A stretch of 64,000 nucleotides of DNA from Kitasatospora sp. MAP5-34 (GTDB lineage: Bacteria; Actinomycetota; Actinomycetes; Streptomycetales; Streptomycetaceae): contig NZ_JARXZC010000001.1 of assembly GCF_029894335.1 (NCBI RefSeq), positions 186,001 through 250,000 of the forward strand. The letters run 5' to 3'. Each line of letters begins with the position of its first letter. Position 1 is the stretch's first letter. Shown here piece by piece: positions 40,852 to 49,055 of this stretch. A program made the position numbers and the translations under genes. The notes beneath the pieces are model-generated. The model was given only the letters and a program-made list of their open reading frames with translations. It was not told the DNA's origin and did no database searches.

Positions 40852-41828
40852 AATCTCGTGTCCTGGCCGCCCGGCTCGCCGACCTCGGCGGTGTGCCGGT
40901 GGTCACCGAGGTCGAGCTGTCCGATCCGGCCGCCGGCGAGGCTGTGGTCGACATGTACTACGCCGGACTCAACCCCCTTGACACGTACGTCATCCAGGGC
41001 AGCGTGGGCGGCAACGCCGTCCGGCCTCGCACGCTCGGTGTCGAGGGCGTCGGCCTGTGCGACGGCCGGCCGGTCGTCGTGCACGGCGGCGGCCTCGGCA
41101 TCGTCCGGGACGGTACCTGGTCCGGGCGGGTGCTGGCGCCCAGGGACGCCCTGGTGCCGGTGCCGGACGGGGTCGCCCTGGAGGCGGCGGCGGCCGCCGC
41201 CGTGGTCGGTACCACGGCGATCCGGGTCACCTGGGACGTGGGCGCGGTGCGCGCACACGACCGGGTCCTGGTGCTGGGCGCCTCCGGCGGCGTGGGCCAG
41301 GCGGTGTCCAGCCTGTGCCGGGCGGCCGGTGCACAGGTCTGGGGCCAGACCGGCAACCCCGACAAGGTGAAGGCGATCGCCGCCTCGGGGGTCACGCCGA
41401 TCAGCGCGTCCGGTGCCGCGGAGCTGATGGTCGAGGCGGACCCGGTGGTACCCACGGTGGTCTTCGACGCCCTGGGCGGCGAATTCACCGCCGCTGCGGT
41501 GGAGTTGCTGGCGGATCACGGCCGACTGATCACGTACGGAGCCAGCGCCGGCCCCGACAGCACGCTGTCGATGCGGACCGTCTACCGGAAGAACCTCACC
41601 ATCGCCGGCTACGGCGGGGTCAGCGAGCCACCGGCCCGGATCCGGGCCGGCACCGAGCTGGCCCTGCACGCGCTGCGCGACGGTCAGTTGGTGATCCCGG
41701 TGCACGAGATCTACCCGCTGGCGCGGGTCGGTGAGGCCCTGCGGGCACTGACCGGCCGGACGGCGACGGGGAAGATCCTGCTCGACGTACGGAGTCAGCC
41801 CCTGGGTCACGGCCAGGCGCCCGCCTAG
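40848..41828 (+). CDS. MDR-family NADPH oxidoreductase
   Basis: 326 residues starting at TTG 40848 inside the upstream stop (TTGA overlap), with GGAGG 5 nt upstream. Quinone-oxidoreductase/zinc-independent MDR: N-terminal GroES-like part with YYAGLNPLDTYVIQGS, the cofactor motif VLVLGASGGVGQAVSSL, and GRTATGKILLDV at the end. No zinc ligands (no Cys cluster) are seen. It probably reduces or oxidises the aldehyde made by the aminotransferase next door. Followed by a strong terminator. Confidence 0.9.
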   Translation: MKSRVLAARLADLGGVPVVTEVELSDPAAGEAVVDMYYAGLNPLDTYVIQGSVGGNAVRPRTLGVEGVGLCDGRPVVVHGGGLGIVRDGTWSGRVLAPRDALVPVPDGVALEAAAAAAVVGTTAIRVTWDVGAVRAHDRVLVLGASGGVGQAVSSLCRAAGAQVWGQTGNPDKVKAIAASGVTPISASGAAELMVEADPVVPTVVFDALGGEFTAAAVELLADHGRLITYGASAGPDSTLSMRTVYRKNLTIAGYGGVSEPPARIRAGTELALHALRDGQLVIPVHEIYPLARVGEALRALTGRTATGKILLDVRSQPLGHGQAPA

Positions 41829-41844
41829 CGGGTCCGCCGGTAGG

Positions 41845-41877
41845 GGGCCGGCCGGGTGGGGCGGACCCGGCCGGCCC
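41845..41877. terminator. Bidirectional terminator
   Basis: Perfect 13-bp stem GGGCCGGCCGGGT / ACCCGGCCGGCCC with a 7-nt loop between the convergent MDR and diiron oxygenase genes. Confidence 0.9.
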
Positions 41878-41880
41878 GGA

Positions 41881-42828
41881 TCACACCAGCAGCCCGCTCC
41901 GGAAGAACGAGTCGGCGACCCTGTTCGACTCGAGGACGCCGTTACGGTCGAACAGGCGCAGCGTGGACGCCGCCGCCGCTCGCATGTCCGCCTGAATCCG
42001 CGCGACCGGATACGTCTCCTCGATGACTCCCATGACGGAGTCGGGATCGAGGCGGGCCGGCCCGAGCATGCCGCTCGTCGCGGCCAGGTCGGGCCGAAGG
42101 AACGCCACGACGAACTCGGGCAGCAGGGTGCCGATCAAGTCTCTTTCGCAGGAGGTCAGTTGTGGCCACGCATGCTCGAAGAACTGGGCGAAGAAGGCAT
42201 GGTGGCGGCCCTCGTCCTCGGCATGGTCGGCGATCGTCTCCCGTACGGCGGTGCACACCCGCTGATCCTTCGGAATGCCGGACAGGATGCTGGAGATCAG
42301 CGTCTCCGAGACCACCGTGAAGAAGAGATCGGCCAGCGGGCGGAGGGCGGGATCGAGGCCGGCCTTCAGCGTACGCAGCCGGGACAGGAAGTAGGGCTCG
42401 CCGGAGGTTGTCGGCAACTCCCGGGTGGCCGAGATCAGTTGGGACTGCAGATCGTCGGAGAACTGGGCGTGCCAGGCCTCGTCGGTGCATATCTTGTACG
42501 AATCGCGGAGCATCACGGCAGGCAGCTCGAAGCCGCTCCGGCGGCGGCTGATGAGCTGTGTGACGGGGGCGACCAGAAGCTGTTCGAGATCCGCCGTGAA
42601 ATCGAGGTAGATGTGCAGTCGCTGCAGCAGCAGACTGTTGATGACCTCCTGCTCCTGATCCCGGACCAGCGGGTGGTAGAGCACCGGAACGAGCTCCGGC
42701 GGGAAGAACACCTTTCCGTTCTCCAGTTCCTCCAGTATCCGCCGTGGCTTCGCCCGGACGCTGGATCTGCCGTCCCAGCTGGAAAAACTGGAACGGTACT
42801 GGTCTTTCGGGCCCGATCCGGCAGACAT
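41881..42828 (-). CDS. AurF-like diiron N-oxygenase
   Basis: 315 residues from ATG 42828 (GGAGG 6 nt upstream; the longer frame to 42855 lacks a ribosome site). All seven AurF metal ligands can be placed with the same spacing: Glu82, Glu117-x2-His120 (DEAWH), Glu175 (VVSETL), and His202-x3-Glu206-x2-His209 (DHAEDEGRHH). AurF-family enzymes (PF11583) oxygenate amines to hydroxylamines, nitro or azoxy groups; a few hydroxylate C-H. It needs electrons from a ferredoxin, and two are encoded in the cluster. It diverges from the RraA-ferritin gene. Confidence 0.9.
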   Translation of the reverse strand: MSAGSGPKDQYRSSFSSWDGRSSVRAKPRRILEELENGKVFFPPELVPVLYHPLVRDQEQEVINSLLLQRLHIYLDFTADLEQLLVAPVTQLISRRRSGFELPAVMLRDSYKICTDEAWHAQFSDDLQSQLISATRELPTTSGEPYFLSRLRTLKAGLDPALRPLADLFFTVVSETLISSILSGIPKDQRVCTAVRETIADHAEDEGRHHAFFAQFFEHAWPQLTSCERDLIGTLLPEFVVAFLRPDLAATSGMLGPARLDPDSVMGVIEETYPVARIQADMRAAAASTLRLFDRNGVLESNRVADSFFRSGLLV

Positions 42829-43049
42829 CAGAATCCTCCAACGGGGACAGTTCAATCGGATGCCGAAGAAAGACGGTGACCGATGCTAACACGGTCTCAG
42901 AAGGGCGCCGGGAGAACGGGTTGTTCCGGATCGCAATGCCCACTGATAGCCTGAACAAGCGCCGGTGAAATCCCGGGATCCCGCTCGCCGTCAAACTCGC
43001 CGTCAAATTCAGTAGACGTGTGTCCCATCGAATCAAGGGGTCGACGAAG
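42829..43049. promoter_or_regulatory. Divergent region of the two iron enzymes
   Basis: 221 bp between the AurF-like (minus) and RraA-ferritin (plus) genes. It contains a tandem 12-bp duplication CTCGCCGTCAAA at 42984-43007. Both promoters must lie here, so the two enzymes are probably co-expressed. Confidence 0.5.
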
Positions 43050-44666
43050 ATGAGTGACATTACCAACGCGAACGCCGATGAGAAGAGCAGTGGCAAGGCC
43101 GGCGGGAGGACCGACGGGCAGTGGCCCGTCGACTCGGCGATCGTCGCCAAGCTGCGGGAGACCTACACCGGTGCGCTGACCGACATTCTCGACGGGCTGG
43201 GCTATGTGAAGCAGAGCCTTTCCGGTAATTTCCTGTTCCCGGACCCCAGCATGCGTATGGTCGGGCCGGTCTACCCCGTCGAGTGCACACCGAACCCGCT
43301 CGCGGTCTCCCACGGAAAGAGCGCGCGGGGGCTGTTCGAGATGCTCTCCTCGGTGCCCGGCGACCATATCGCCGTGGTGCAGATGAACGGCATCGACGCC
43401 TCGATCTTCGGTGACCTCTCCATCACCGCGCTGCAGGCGCAGGGTGCGGCGGGCGCGCTCATTGACGGTGGTGCCCGCGACCTGCACTCGGTGCACGACA
43501 TGGACTTTCCGGTGATCTCCCGGTTCGTCCGCCCGCAGGGCTTCATCCAGCGCGGCGACTGGGTCAGCTGGGGCAAGGACCCGGTGCACATCGAAGGCGT
43601 GCGGATCGCCCCCGGCGACTACCTGGTCGCCGACGGGTCGGGCGTGGTGATCGTGCCGCAGGAGGTCGCCGCGAAGGTGGCGGACGAGGCATCAGCCGTA
43701 GCCCTCAAGGAGGAGGCGCTGCGGGACGCCGTGCGCTCGGGGATGAGCCCGCTGGAGGCGTTCGACCGGTATCTGGTCAACGGTGAGACACGGGAGATCA
43801 CGACCAGGGAGGCCCGGGAGGTGTCCGACGCGCGGCGCGCGACCCGCAGCGGCTCCCAGGCCCGGAGCGACGGCCAGACCCGAACCGACGGTCAGACCCG
43901 GACCGACGGCTGCTGCGGCGGACGCAAGGCCGCCCAGCAGGCCGAGCGCGCCGCGCGCGGGCAGGCCCCGGCGGTGGCGCAGTCGGCCGGCGGCTTCACC
44001 CCGTCCCGCTCCTACCAGGGGCGGGTGGGCGAGGGTGACCTGACCAGGCGGGCGGGTGTCGAGCAGCTCGAGGAGCGCGGGGTGGACGTCATCGCCCTGC
44101 GGGAGAAGCTGATCGACGCCGCCGCCGCCGAGTTCACGACGTACTACTACTACACCGTGCTGCGGCACTTCCTGGCCGGTAACGAGGACTACAAGGCGAT
44201 CGCCGAGGACGCCCGGCTGGAGGACCGCTCGCACTTCGAGCTCATCACGCCCCGGATCTTCGAGCTGGGCGGCACCATCCCGTTCGACATCAGGGACTTC
44301 GCCGACCGGGCCGGCTGCCCGGACGCCTATCTGCCCAACACCAACAACGGCCGGCTGAGCTGGGGCAACGACGGCGACGACGCCACCAGCCCGGCGAACG
44401 CCACCGAGATTCTCACCGTGCTGCTGGAGGCCGAGCGGTGCGCGGTGCGCTCGTGGTGGGAGATCTGCGACATGACCTTCGGCAAGGACCCCCGGACCTA
44501 CGAACTGGCGATGCGGATCCTCAACGAGGAGATCGAGCACGAGGCGTGGTTCATCGAACTGCTCAGCATGGAAAGGGACGGGGTGGCGCGTCCGTCCGGA
44601 CACTTCAAGCGGGGTGGAGTCGGTGACGCACCTTGGAGCAGGAACCGGCCGTTCGACCACTCCTGA
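43050..44666 (+). CDS. RraA-like aldolase fused to ferritin-like diiron domain
   Basis: 538 residues from ATG 43050 (AGGGG 9 nt upstream). Domain 1 (about 25-225) is RraA/HMG-aldolase-like: [25 protein letters not shown] with the metal-binding Arg143/Asp144 pair, and [16 protein letters not shown] linker (about 255-340) carries a short QTRTDG repeat, a CCGG pair and basic residues. Domain 2 (340-538) is a four-helix ferritin/Dps-like domain with candidate ligands Glu361, Glu391, His395, Glu460, Glu494 and His497 (EEIEHEAW). The aldolase residues are intact. Fusion of the two is unusual; it may cleave a C-C bond and oxidise in sequence. Confidence 0.82.
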   Translation: MSDITNANADEKSSGKAGGRTDGQWPVDSAIVAKLRETYTGALTDILDGLGYVKQSLSGNFLFPDPSMRMVGPVYPVECTPNPLAVSHGKSARGLFEMLSSVPGDHIAVVQMNGIDASIFGDLSITALQAQGAAGALIDGGARDLHSVHDMDFPVISRFVRPQGFIQRGDWVSWGKDPVHIEGVRIAPGDYLVADGSGVVIVPQEVAAKVADEASAVALKEEALRDAVRSGMSPLEAFDRYLVNGETREITTREAREVSDARRATRSGSQARSDGQTRTDGQTRTDGCCGGRKAAQQAERAARGQAPAVAQSAGGFTPSRSYQGRVGEGDLTRRAGVEQLEERGVDVIALREKLIDAAAAEFTTYYYYTVLRHFLAGNEDYKAIAEDARLEDRSHFELITPRIFELGGTIPFDIRDFADRAGCPDAYLPNTNNGRLSWGNDGDDATSPANATEILTVLLEAERCAVRSWWEICDMTFGKDPRTYELAMRILNEEIEHEAWFIELLSMERDGVARPSGHFKRGGVGDAPWSRNRPFDHS

Positions 44667-45000
44667 CGGGCCCGGCTTCGAGGTCCGGATCGAATTCCAG
44701 GGAACCGTTTCGACGATTGCCGCCCGGCCGGGGGAATTCCTGCTGGACGCGGCCGCGCGGCACGGACTCTGGCTCCCCCGGACGTGTTGTCAGGGGTGGT
44801 GCACCTCCTGCGCGGCCCGGATCGAACAGGGACAGGTCGAGCACTCGGCGGCCCGGCGGTTCTATCCCGCTGACGAATCCGCCGGTTTCGCTCTGCTCTG
44901 CACGGCCCGGCCGCTGTCGGCGGTAACGGTGCTGGCCGGTCAGCACGCGGCATTCCGTGAACACCGGATCCGTAACGGACTGCCGGTGCCCAGGGCCTGA
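44614..45000 (+). CDS. [2Fe-2S] plant-type ferredoxin
   Basis: 128 residues with GTG 44614; GTG 44623 is also possible. It overlaps the 3' end of the RraA-ferritin gene by about 50 nt, so it is translationally linked. The plant-type cluster is CCQGWCTSC followed by a distant Cys in FALLCTARP, inside the beta-grasp ([20 protein letters not shown]). The natural partner is the diiron domain encoded just upstream or the AurF-like enzyme, supplying electrons to reduce iron for O2 activation. Confidence 0.9.
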   Translation: MESVTHLGAGTGRSTTPDGPGFEVRIEFQGTVSTIAARPGEFLLDAAARHGLWLPRTCCQGWCTSCAARIEQGQVEHSAARRFYPADESAGFALLCTARPLSAVTVLAGQHAAFREHRIRNGLPVPRA

Positions 45001-45089
45001 TATCCGGAAGTACTCGCCGGACCGAGGAGCCGCCGGAGTCGAAAAAGGGAGACCTTTCGAAAAGGAGAGGCCTGAGGACGAGGAGTCGT

Positions 45090-45127
45090 GGACGGTGCGG
45101 TTGGGAGAATCCCCAACCGCACCGTCC
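45090..45127 (+). terminator. Terminator after the ferredoxin gene
   Basis: Perfect 16-bp stem GGACGGTGCGGTTGGG / CCCAACCGCACCGTCC with loop AGAATC, 89 nt past the stop. Confidence 0.92.
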
Positions 45128-45207
45128 GCATTCCTCCGTTCCGGTCACCGATTGCCTATTCGATGGTCCGTTGACAGCTCTGCCGACGCTCTGTTTCGCT
45201 GTCGGAC

Positions 45208-45726
45208 ATGCGAATCTTCATAGCGAACAGGCTCTGTATGAGCGTGGAAGGTCTCGACTTCCTCAATCCGAACCGCCTTCAGGACGGCAGGGAGTGCGGA
45301 GTACGGCTGGAGCTGCGGATCGTCGAGAGGGACACCCTCCCCGGGTCGATCTACGCGTCGCGCGCGCTCTCGATCAGTCGGGGGGTCTGCCGGTTCGACC
45401 TGCTGGAGTCCGCCCCGGGAGCCCAGGACCGGATGCACTGGCACCCGGAGATGCCGAACGGCGAGGGCCGTAAGCGCCTGTACGACGAGGAGCTGAGCCG
45501 GGACCCGCTGGGCTGGCTGGGGCGCCAACTGCGCGGCGGTGTAGCGCTGCTGGAGATGGCCGGGATCGACGATGCCGAGCGCTTCGCCCGCGACGCCGAC
45601 GCCCTGGGCGGGATGGCCGATGACATCGTCGCCGCCGCGGCCGCCGCCCTGGACGGCTTCCGACTGAGCCCTTGGCCGGCGGTGAAGGGACGTGACGAAC
45701 GCGGAATGGCCTTGGTGGACTTCTGA
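45208..45726 (+). CDS. Hypothetical protein
   Basis: 172 residues from ATG 45208; ATG 45238 in frame is an alternative and neither has a clear ribosome site. TTGACA at 45171-45176 with a weak -10 near 45194 would start transcription around 45206, compatible with a leaderless message. The sequence is mostly alpha/beta, with an aromatic HWHPEMPNG motif mid-way and a helical, acidic C-terminal half (ELSRDPLGWLGRQLRGGVAL, DADALGGMADDIVAAAAAAL). I recognise no family. Its position between cluster genes suggests it belongs to the pathway. Confidence 0.6.
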   Translation: MRIFIANRLCMSVEGLDFLNPNRLQDGRECGVRLELRIVERDTLPGSIYASRALSISRGVCRFDLLESAPGAQDRMHWHPEMPNGEGRKRLYDEELSRDPLGWLGRQLRGGVALLEMAGIDDAERFARDADALGGMADDIVAAAAAALDGFRLSPWPAVKGRDERGMALVDF

Positions 45727-45831
45727 GGCCGAGCGGCCTGATACCCGCCGACCTGATTCCCGCCCGCCCGGACCCGACCGGGTGCGGGTCTGTGCGTGCC
45801 GTCCGGTTCCGTGCCAGTGCGAAGGGTTCAG

Positions 45832-46758
45832 ATGAGGGTACTTGTCGTAGGAGCGGGCGCGACCGGTGGCTACTTCGGCGGACGGCTCGCCGAGGCCGGT
45901 CGCGACGTGACGTTTCTGGTCCGGCCGGAGCGGGCGGCGCAGCTGCGATCCGGCGGGCTGGTGATCAACAGCCCGAACGGAGACCTGCGGCTGGCCCCGA
46001 AGCTGGTCACGGTCGGGGAGCTGACGGACAGTTACGATCTGGTGCTGCTGACCGTCAAGTCCTACGCCCTCGAGCAGGCCGTCGAGGACATCGCGCCGGC
46101 CGTCGGCCTGGAGACGGCGATCCTGCCGGTGCTCAACGGTCTGCGGCATGTCGAGCTCCTCGCCGGTCACTTCGGTGACCAGCGGGTCCTGGGCGGAGTC
46201 TGCCAGGTGACCACCACGCTCGACCCGGACGGCGGCATCCGCCAGCTGGGCGGCCGGCAGGAGCTCGTCCACGGTGTCTGCCGCGCTCCGGGGCCGGCGC
46301 GGGTCCACGAGATCGACGCGGAGCTGCGCGACGCCGGGTTCACCGTCCGCCGCTCCGAGGACATTCGGCAGGAGATGTGGGAGAAGTGGGTGTACGTGGC
46401 GGCGGTCGGCGCGGTCACCTGCCTGATGCGCGGGCTGATCGGTGAGGTCGTCGCGGCCCCGGGTGGGCGTGCCTTCGCCGAACGCGTCGTGGCCGAGTGC
46501 GTGGCCGTCGCGGCCGCGTCCGGTCACCCGGTCGGTGAGGCGGCGCGGAGCCGGATGCTGGCCACCGTCACCGAGGCGGGGGCGGACACCGCCTCCTCGC
46601 TCTACCGCGACCTGCGGCGGGGCGGCCCGGTGGAGGCCGACCACATCCTCGGGGACCTGGCCGCGCGGGCTGCGGAGCGCGGTGTCGAGGTGCCGCTGAT
46701 CGGCCTCGCGTACACCCATCTCCGCGTCTACCAGGGGGCACCCCGCCGATCCGGCTGA
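45832..46758 (+). CDS. Ketopantoate-reductase-family protein
   Basis: 308 residues, ATG 45832, GAAGGG 6 nt upstream. Rossmann motif MRVLVVGAGATGGYFGGRLA, VLLTVKSYALEQAVEDI, LPVLNGLRHVELLAGHF and the C-terminal helical domain with WEKWVYVAAVGAVTCLMRG match ApbA/PanE. Such proteins reduce 2-keto acids with NADPH; many in secondary-metabolite clusters act on other 2-oxo or imine substrates. Housekeeping pantothenate synthesis is unlikely, as no panB/panC is near. Confidence 0.9.
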   Translation: MRVLVVGAGATGGYFGGRLAEAGRDVTFLVRPERAAQLRSGGLVINSPNGDLRLAPKLVTVGELTDSYDLVLLTVKSYALEQAVEDIAPAVGLETAILPVLNGLRHVELLAGHFGDQRVLGGVCQVTTTLDPDGGIRQLGGRQELVHGVCRAPGPARVHEIDAELRDAGFTVRRSEDIRQEMWEKWVYVAAVGAVTCLMRGLIGEVVAAPGGRAFAERVVAECVAVAAASGHPVGEAARSRMLATVTEAGADTASSLYRDLRRGGPVEADHILGDLAARAAERGVEVPLIGLAYTHLRVYQGAPRRSG

Positions 46759-46887
46759 CTCGGTGGGGGCAGGCCGTGGAGGGACGTCGGACGTACCGGA
46801 CAAGGGAGAGCACTCGGTGAACGCGGACACCTGCTGGACGGATCGCGCCGACCCGCGCAGGCCACGGGGTCGGGCGGGTGGGGCCGG

Positions 46888-48195
46888 ATGACACCTCCAC
46901 CGGTAGAGGTGCTCGACCAGCTCCCCGTCCGGCGGCCACGGAGCGTGCTGGTGCAGCGCGCACGGGGTCTGGTCATGGTCGGGCCCGCCTTCGCCGCTGC
47001 CATCGCCTATGTCGATCCGGGCAACTTCGCCACCAACTTCGTGGCCGGGGCCGACTTCGGCTCCCAACTGCTCTGGGTCGTGGTCGTCGCCAACCTGGTC
47101 GGGACGCTGGTCCAGTTCCTCTCCGCCAAACTCGGTCTGGCGACCGGTCGGAACCTCGCGGAGCTGTGCCGGGAGCGGTACCCCGGGCCGGTGGTGTGGG
47201 GGCTCTGGGTCCAGGCGGAACTCGTGGCGATGGCAACCGACTTGGCCGAGGTGATCGGTGGCGCCGTCGCCCTGTCGCTGCTCTTCGGGCTGCCGCTGGT
47301 GGTGGGCGGAGTCCTGGTCACCGTCTTCTCCTTCGTTCTGCTCGCCTTCGACACCCGGGGCAAGCGCAAGTTCGAGGCGGTGATCGCGGCCTGCCTGGCG
47401 TGCATCCTGGTGGGCTTCGCCTGGAGTCTGCTGCGGGCGGGAGTGCGGCCGGGTGACTTCGGCGGCGGGCTGCTGCCCACGCTGCCCGGCTCCGCAGGGC
47501 TGCTCATCGCCGGCGGCATCGTGGGCGCGACGGTGATGCCGCACGTGGTCTTCGTACACTCGGATCTGACGCGGCGTCACGTCATCGAACTGCCCGGCCG
47601 GGAGCGGGGAGTGGGCCGGGTGCGGCCGGTGAACCCGGACCGGACGCGCCGGCTGCTCCGCCAGGTCCGTCTCGACGTCTTCGTGGCGCTGGGGTTGGCC
47701 GGCCTGGCGAACATGGCCATGCTGGTCGTCGCGGCGAAACTGTTCCACGCGGGCCCGATCGCGGTCGACACCCTGGAGAGCATCCACGCCGGTTTCGGTA
47801 CGCTGCTCGGGGGAGGGGCGGCGCTCGCCTTCGCCCTCGCGCTGCTCGCCGCCGGGCTGGCCTCCACCTCGGTCGGCACCTTGGCGGGGCAGGTCATCAT
47901 GGCCGGGTTCATCGGCCGCTCGCTGCCGGTCCTGCTGCGCCGTCTGATCACCGCGCTGCCCGCACTCGTCGTACTGGCCGTCGGGGTCGATCCGACCCAG
48001 GCGCTGATCTGGTCCCAGCTCGTCCTCTCCTTCGGCATCCCCTTCGTCCTGGTACCCCTCATCCGCTTCACGCGTGCGCCGGAGCTGATGGGGCCGCTGG
48101 TCAACACCCGAGCCACCACGGTTGCCGCCGTCCTCGTCACCGGAGTCGTCGTCGTGCTCAACGTCGTGCTCGCGGCGGCGGTTCTCACCACCTGA
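46888..48195 (+). CDS. NRAMP-family divalent metal transporter
   Basis: 435 residues, ATG 46888 with GGTGGGG upstream. Eleven predicted helices; metal-binding helix 1 has DPGNFATN and helix 6 the MPH of GATVMPHVVF, with HSDLTRRHVI after it. These are the NRAMP ligand motifs, transporting Mn2+ or Fe2+ with protons. In this cluster, rich in iron enzymes, it may supply iron or manganese to the pathway proteins. A membrane protein follows 72 nt downstream. Confidence 0.92.
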   Translation: MTPPPVEVLDQLPVRRPRSVLVQRARGLVMVGPAFAAAIAYVDPGNFATNFVAGADFGSQLLWVVVVANLVGTLVQFLSAKLGLATGRNLAELCRERYPGPVVWGLWVQAELVAMATDLAEVIGGAVALSLLFGLPLVVGGVLVTVFSFVLLAFDTRGKRKFEAVIAACLACILVGFAWSLLRAGVRPGDFGGGLLPTLPGSAGLLIAGGIVGATVMPHVVFVHSDLTRRHVIELPGRERGVGRVRPVNPDRTRRLLRQVRLDVFVALGLAGLANMAMLVVAAKLFHAGPIAVDTLESIHAGFGTLLGGGAALAFALALLAAGLASTSVGTLAGQVIMAGFIGRSLPVLLRRLITALPALVVLAVGVDPTQALIWSQLVLSFGIPFVLVPLIRFTRAPELMGPLVNTRATTVAAVLVTGVVVVLNVVLAAAVLTT

Positions 48196-48267
48196 CGGGA
48201 CGTTCCGCCACCCGTTCTCCGACCGCTCGGTACTCACCGTCATCATCGCCAACAGGAGGCGCACCCA

Positions 48268-48933
48268 GTGTCATCGACGAACCAGTCCATACGCGAACCT
48301 CGGTGGTCCAGGTCATCGGCCCGCCGACTCGCCACCTACCTGAGCGGCTGCCTGCTCTTCTCGCTTGGCGGCTACCTCTTCATCTACTCCGATCTCGGCA
48401 CCGACCCGCTCGACGTCTTCTCGCTCGGGCTGCTCAAGCACGTACCGCTGACGGTGGGCATCGCGCAGGCGGGTATCGCGGCGGTGTGCATCCTCATCTG
48501 GTCGCTCTGGTACCGGCGCCGTCCCGTGGTGCTGCCGTTCGTCACGTTCCTCATGTGCGGCAGCATCATCGACGTCCTGCGGGCTCTCCAACCGGCGCGG
48601 TTCCTGCCGCTGACCCATTTCGCGATCATGCTCCTGGCCACCATGCTGTGCGCCTACGCCTCGTCGCTGATCATCATGAGCGGGGTCGGCATCCGGGCGA
48701 TGGACCTGCTGGCGATCGCCATGGTCGAGAAGTGGGGCTGGCAGCTGTGGATCGCCAAGATGTCCCTGGAGGGCGTCCTGCTGCTCACGGGCTACCTGAT
48801 GGGCGGGCCGGTGGGCATCGGAACGGTGTGCTTCCTGGTGGTGGTGGACACCCTCATCCAGCCCTTCATGCGGGTCAACACGCGCGTCCTGCGGATGCGC
48901 AACCTCGGAATGCCCGCGCTCGAGAAGCCCTGA
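48268..48933 (+). CDS. YczE/YitT-type membrane protein
   Basis: 221 residues from GTG 48268 with a full AGGAGG 8 nt upstream. Six hydrophobic helices: LFSLGGYLFIYSDLGTDPLD (family motif with GTDPLD), MLLATMLCAYASSLIIMSG, GIRAMDLLAIAMVEKWGW and VGIGTVCFLVVVDTLIQPF. YczE-like proteins appear near peptide antibiotic and phosphopantetheinylation genes in Bacillus; function not resolved. Last gene of the apparent cluster, closed by a terminator shared with the alpha-galactosidase gene. Confidence 0.85.
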   Translation: MSSTNQSIREPRWSRSSARRLATYLSGCLLFSLGGYLFIYSDLGTDPLDVFSLGLLKHVPLTVGIAQAGIAAVCILIWSLWYRRRPVVLPFVTFLMCGSIIDVLRALQPARFLPLTHFAIMLLATMLCAYASSLIIMSGVGIRAMDLLAIAMVEKWGWQLWIAKMSLEGVLLLTGYLMGGPVGIGTVCFLVVVDTLIQPFMRVNTRVLRMRNLGMPALEKP

Positions 48934-49005
48934 CCCCGGAGCCGTCCGTCGGGCGCGCGGAGCCGGAGCCTCGCGCGGCCCGGGCCGGGCCGCCGAACGG
49001 AAGGC

Positions 49006-49034
49006 GCGGGGCGCTGCGGTGTGCAGCGCCCCGC
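49006..49034. terminator. Bidirectional terminator (cluster right edge)
   Basis: Perfect 12-bp stem GCGGGGCGCTGC / GCAGCGCCCCGC with loop GGTGT between convergent genes; marks a natural right border of the cluster. Confidence 0.9.
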
Positions 49035-49055
49035 CCGCCCGGTGGTCCGGTGGTG

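Noticed and set aside
45832..46758. Pantothenate pathway panE
   Set aside because: No panB/panC; the protein is embedded in the cluster and the family has many secondary-metabolism members.
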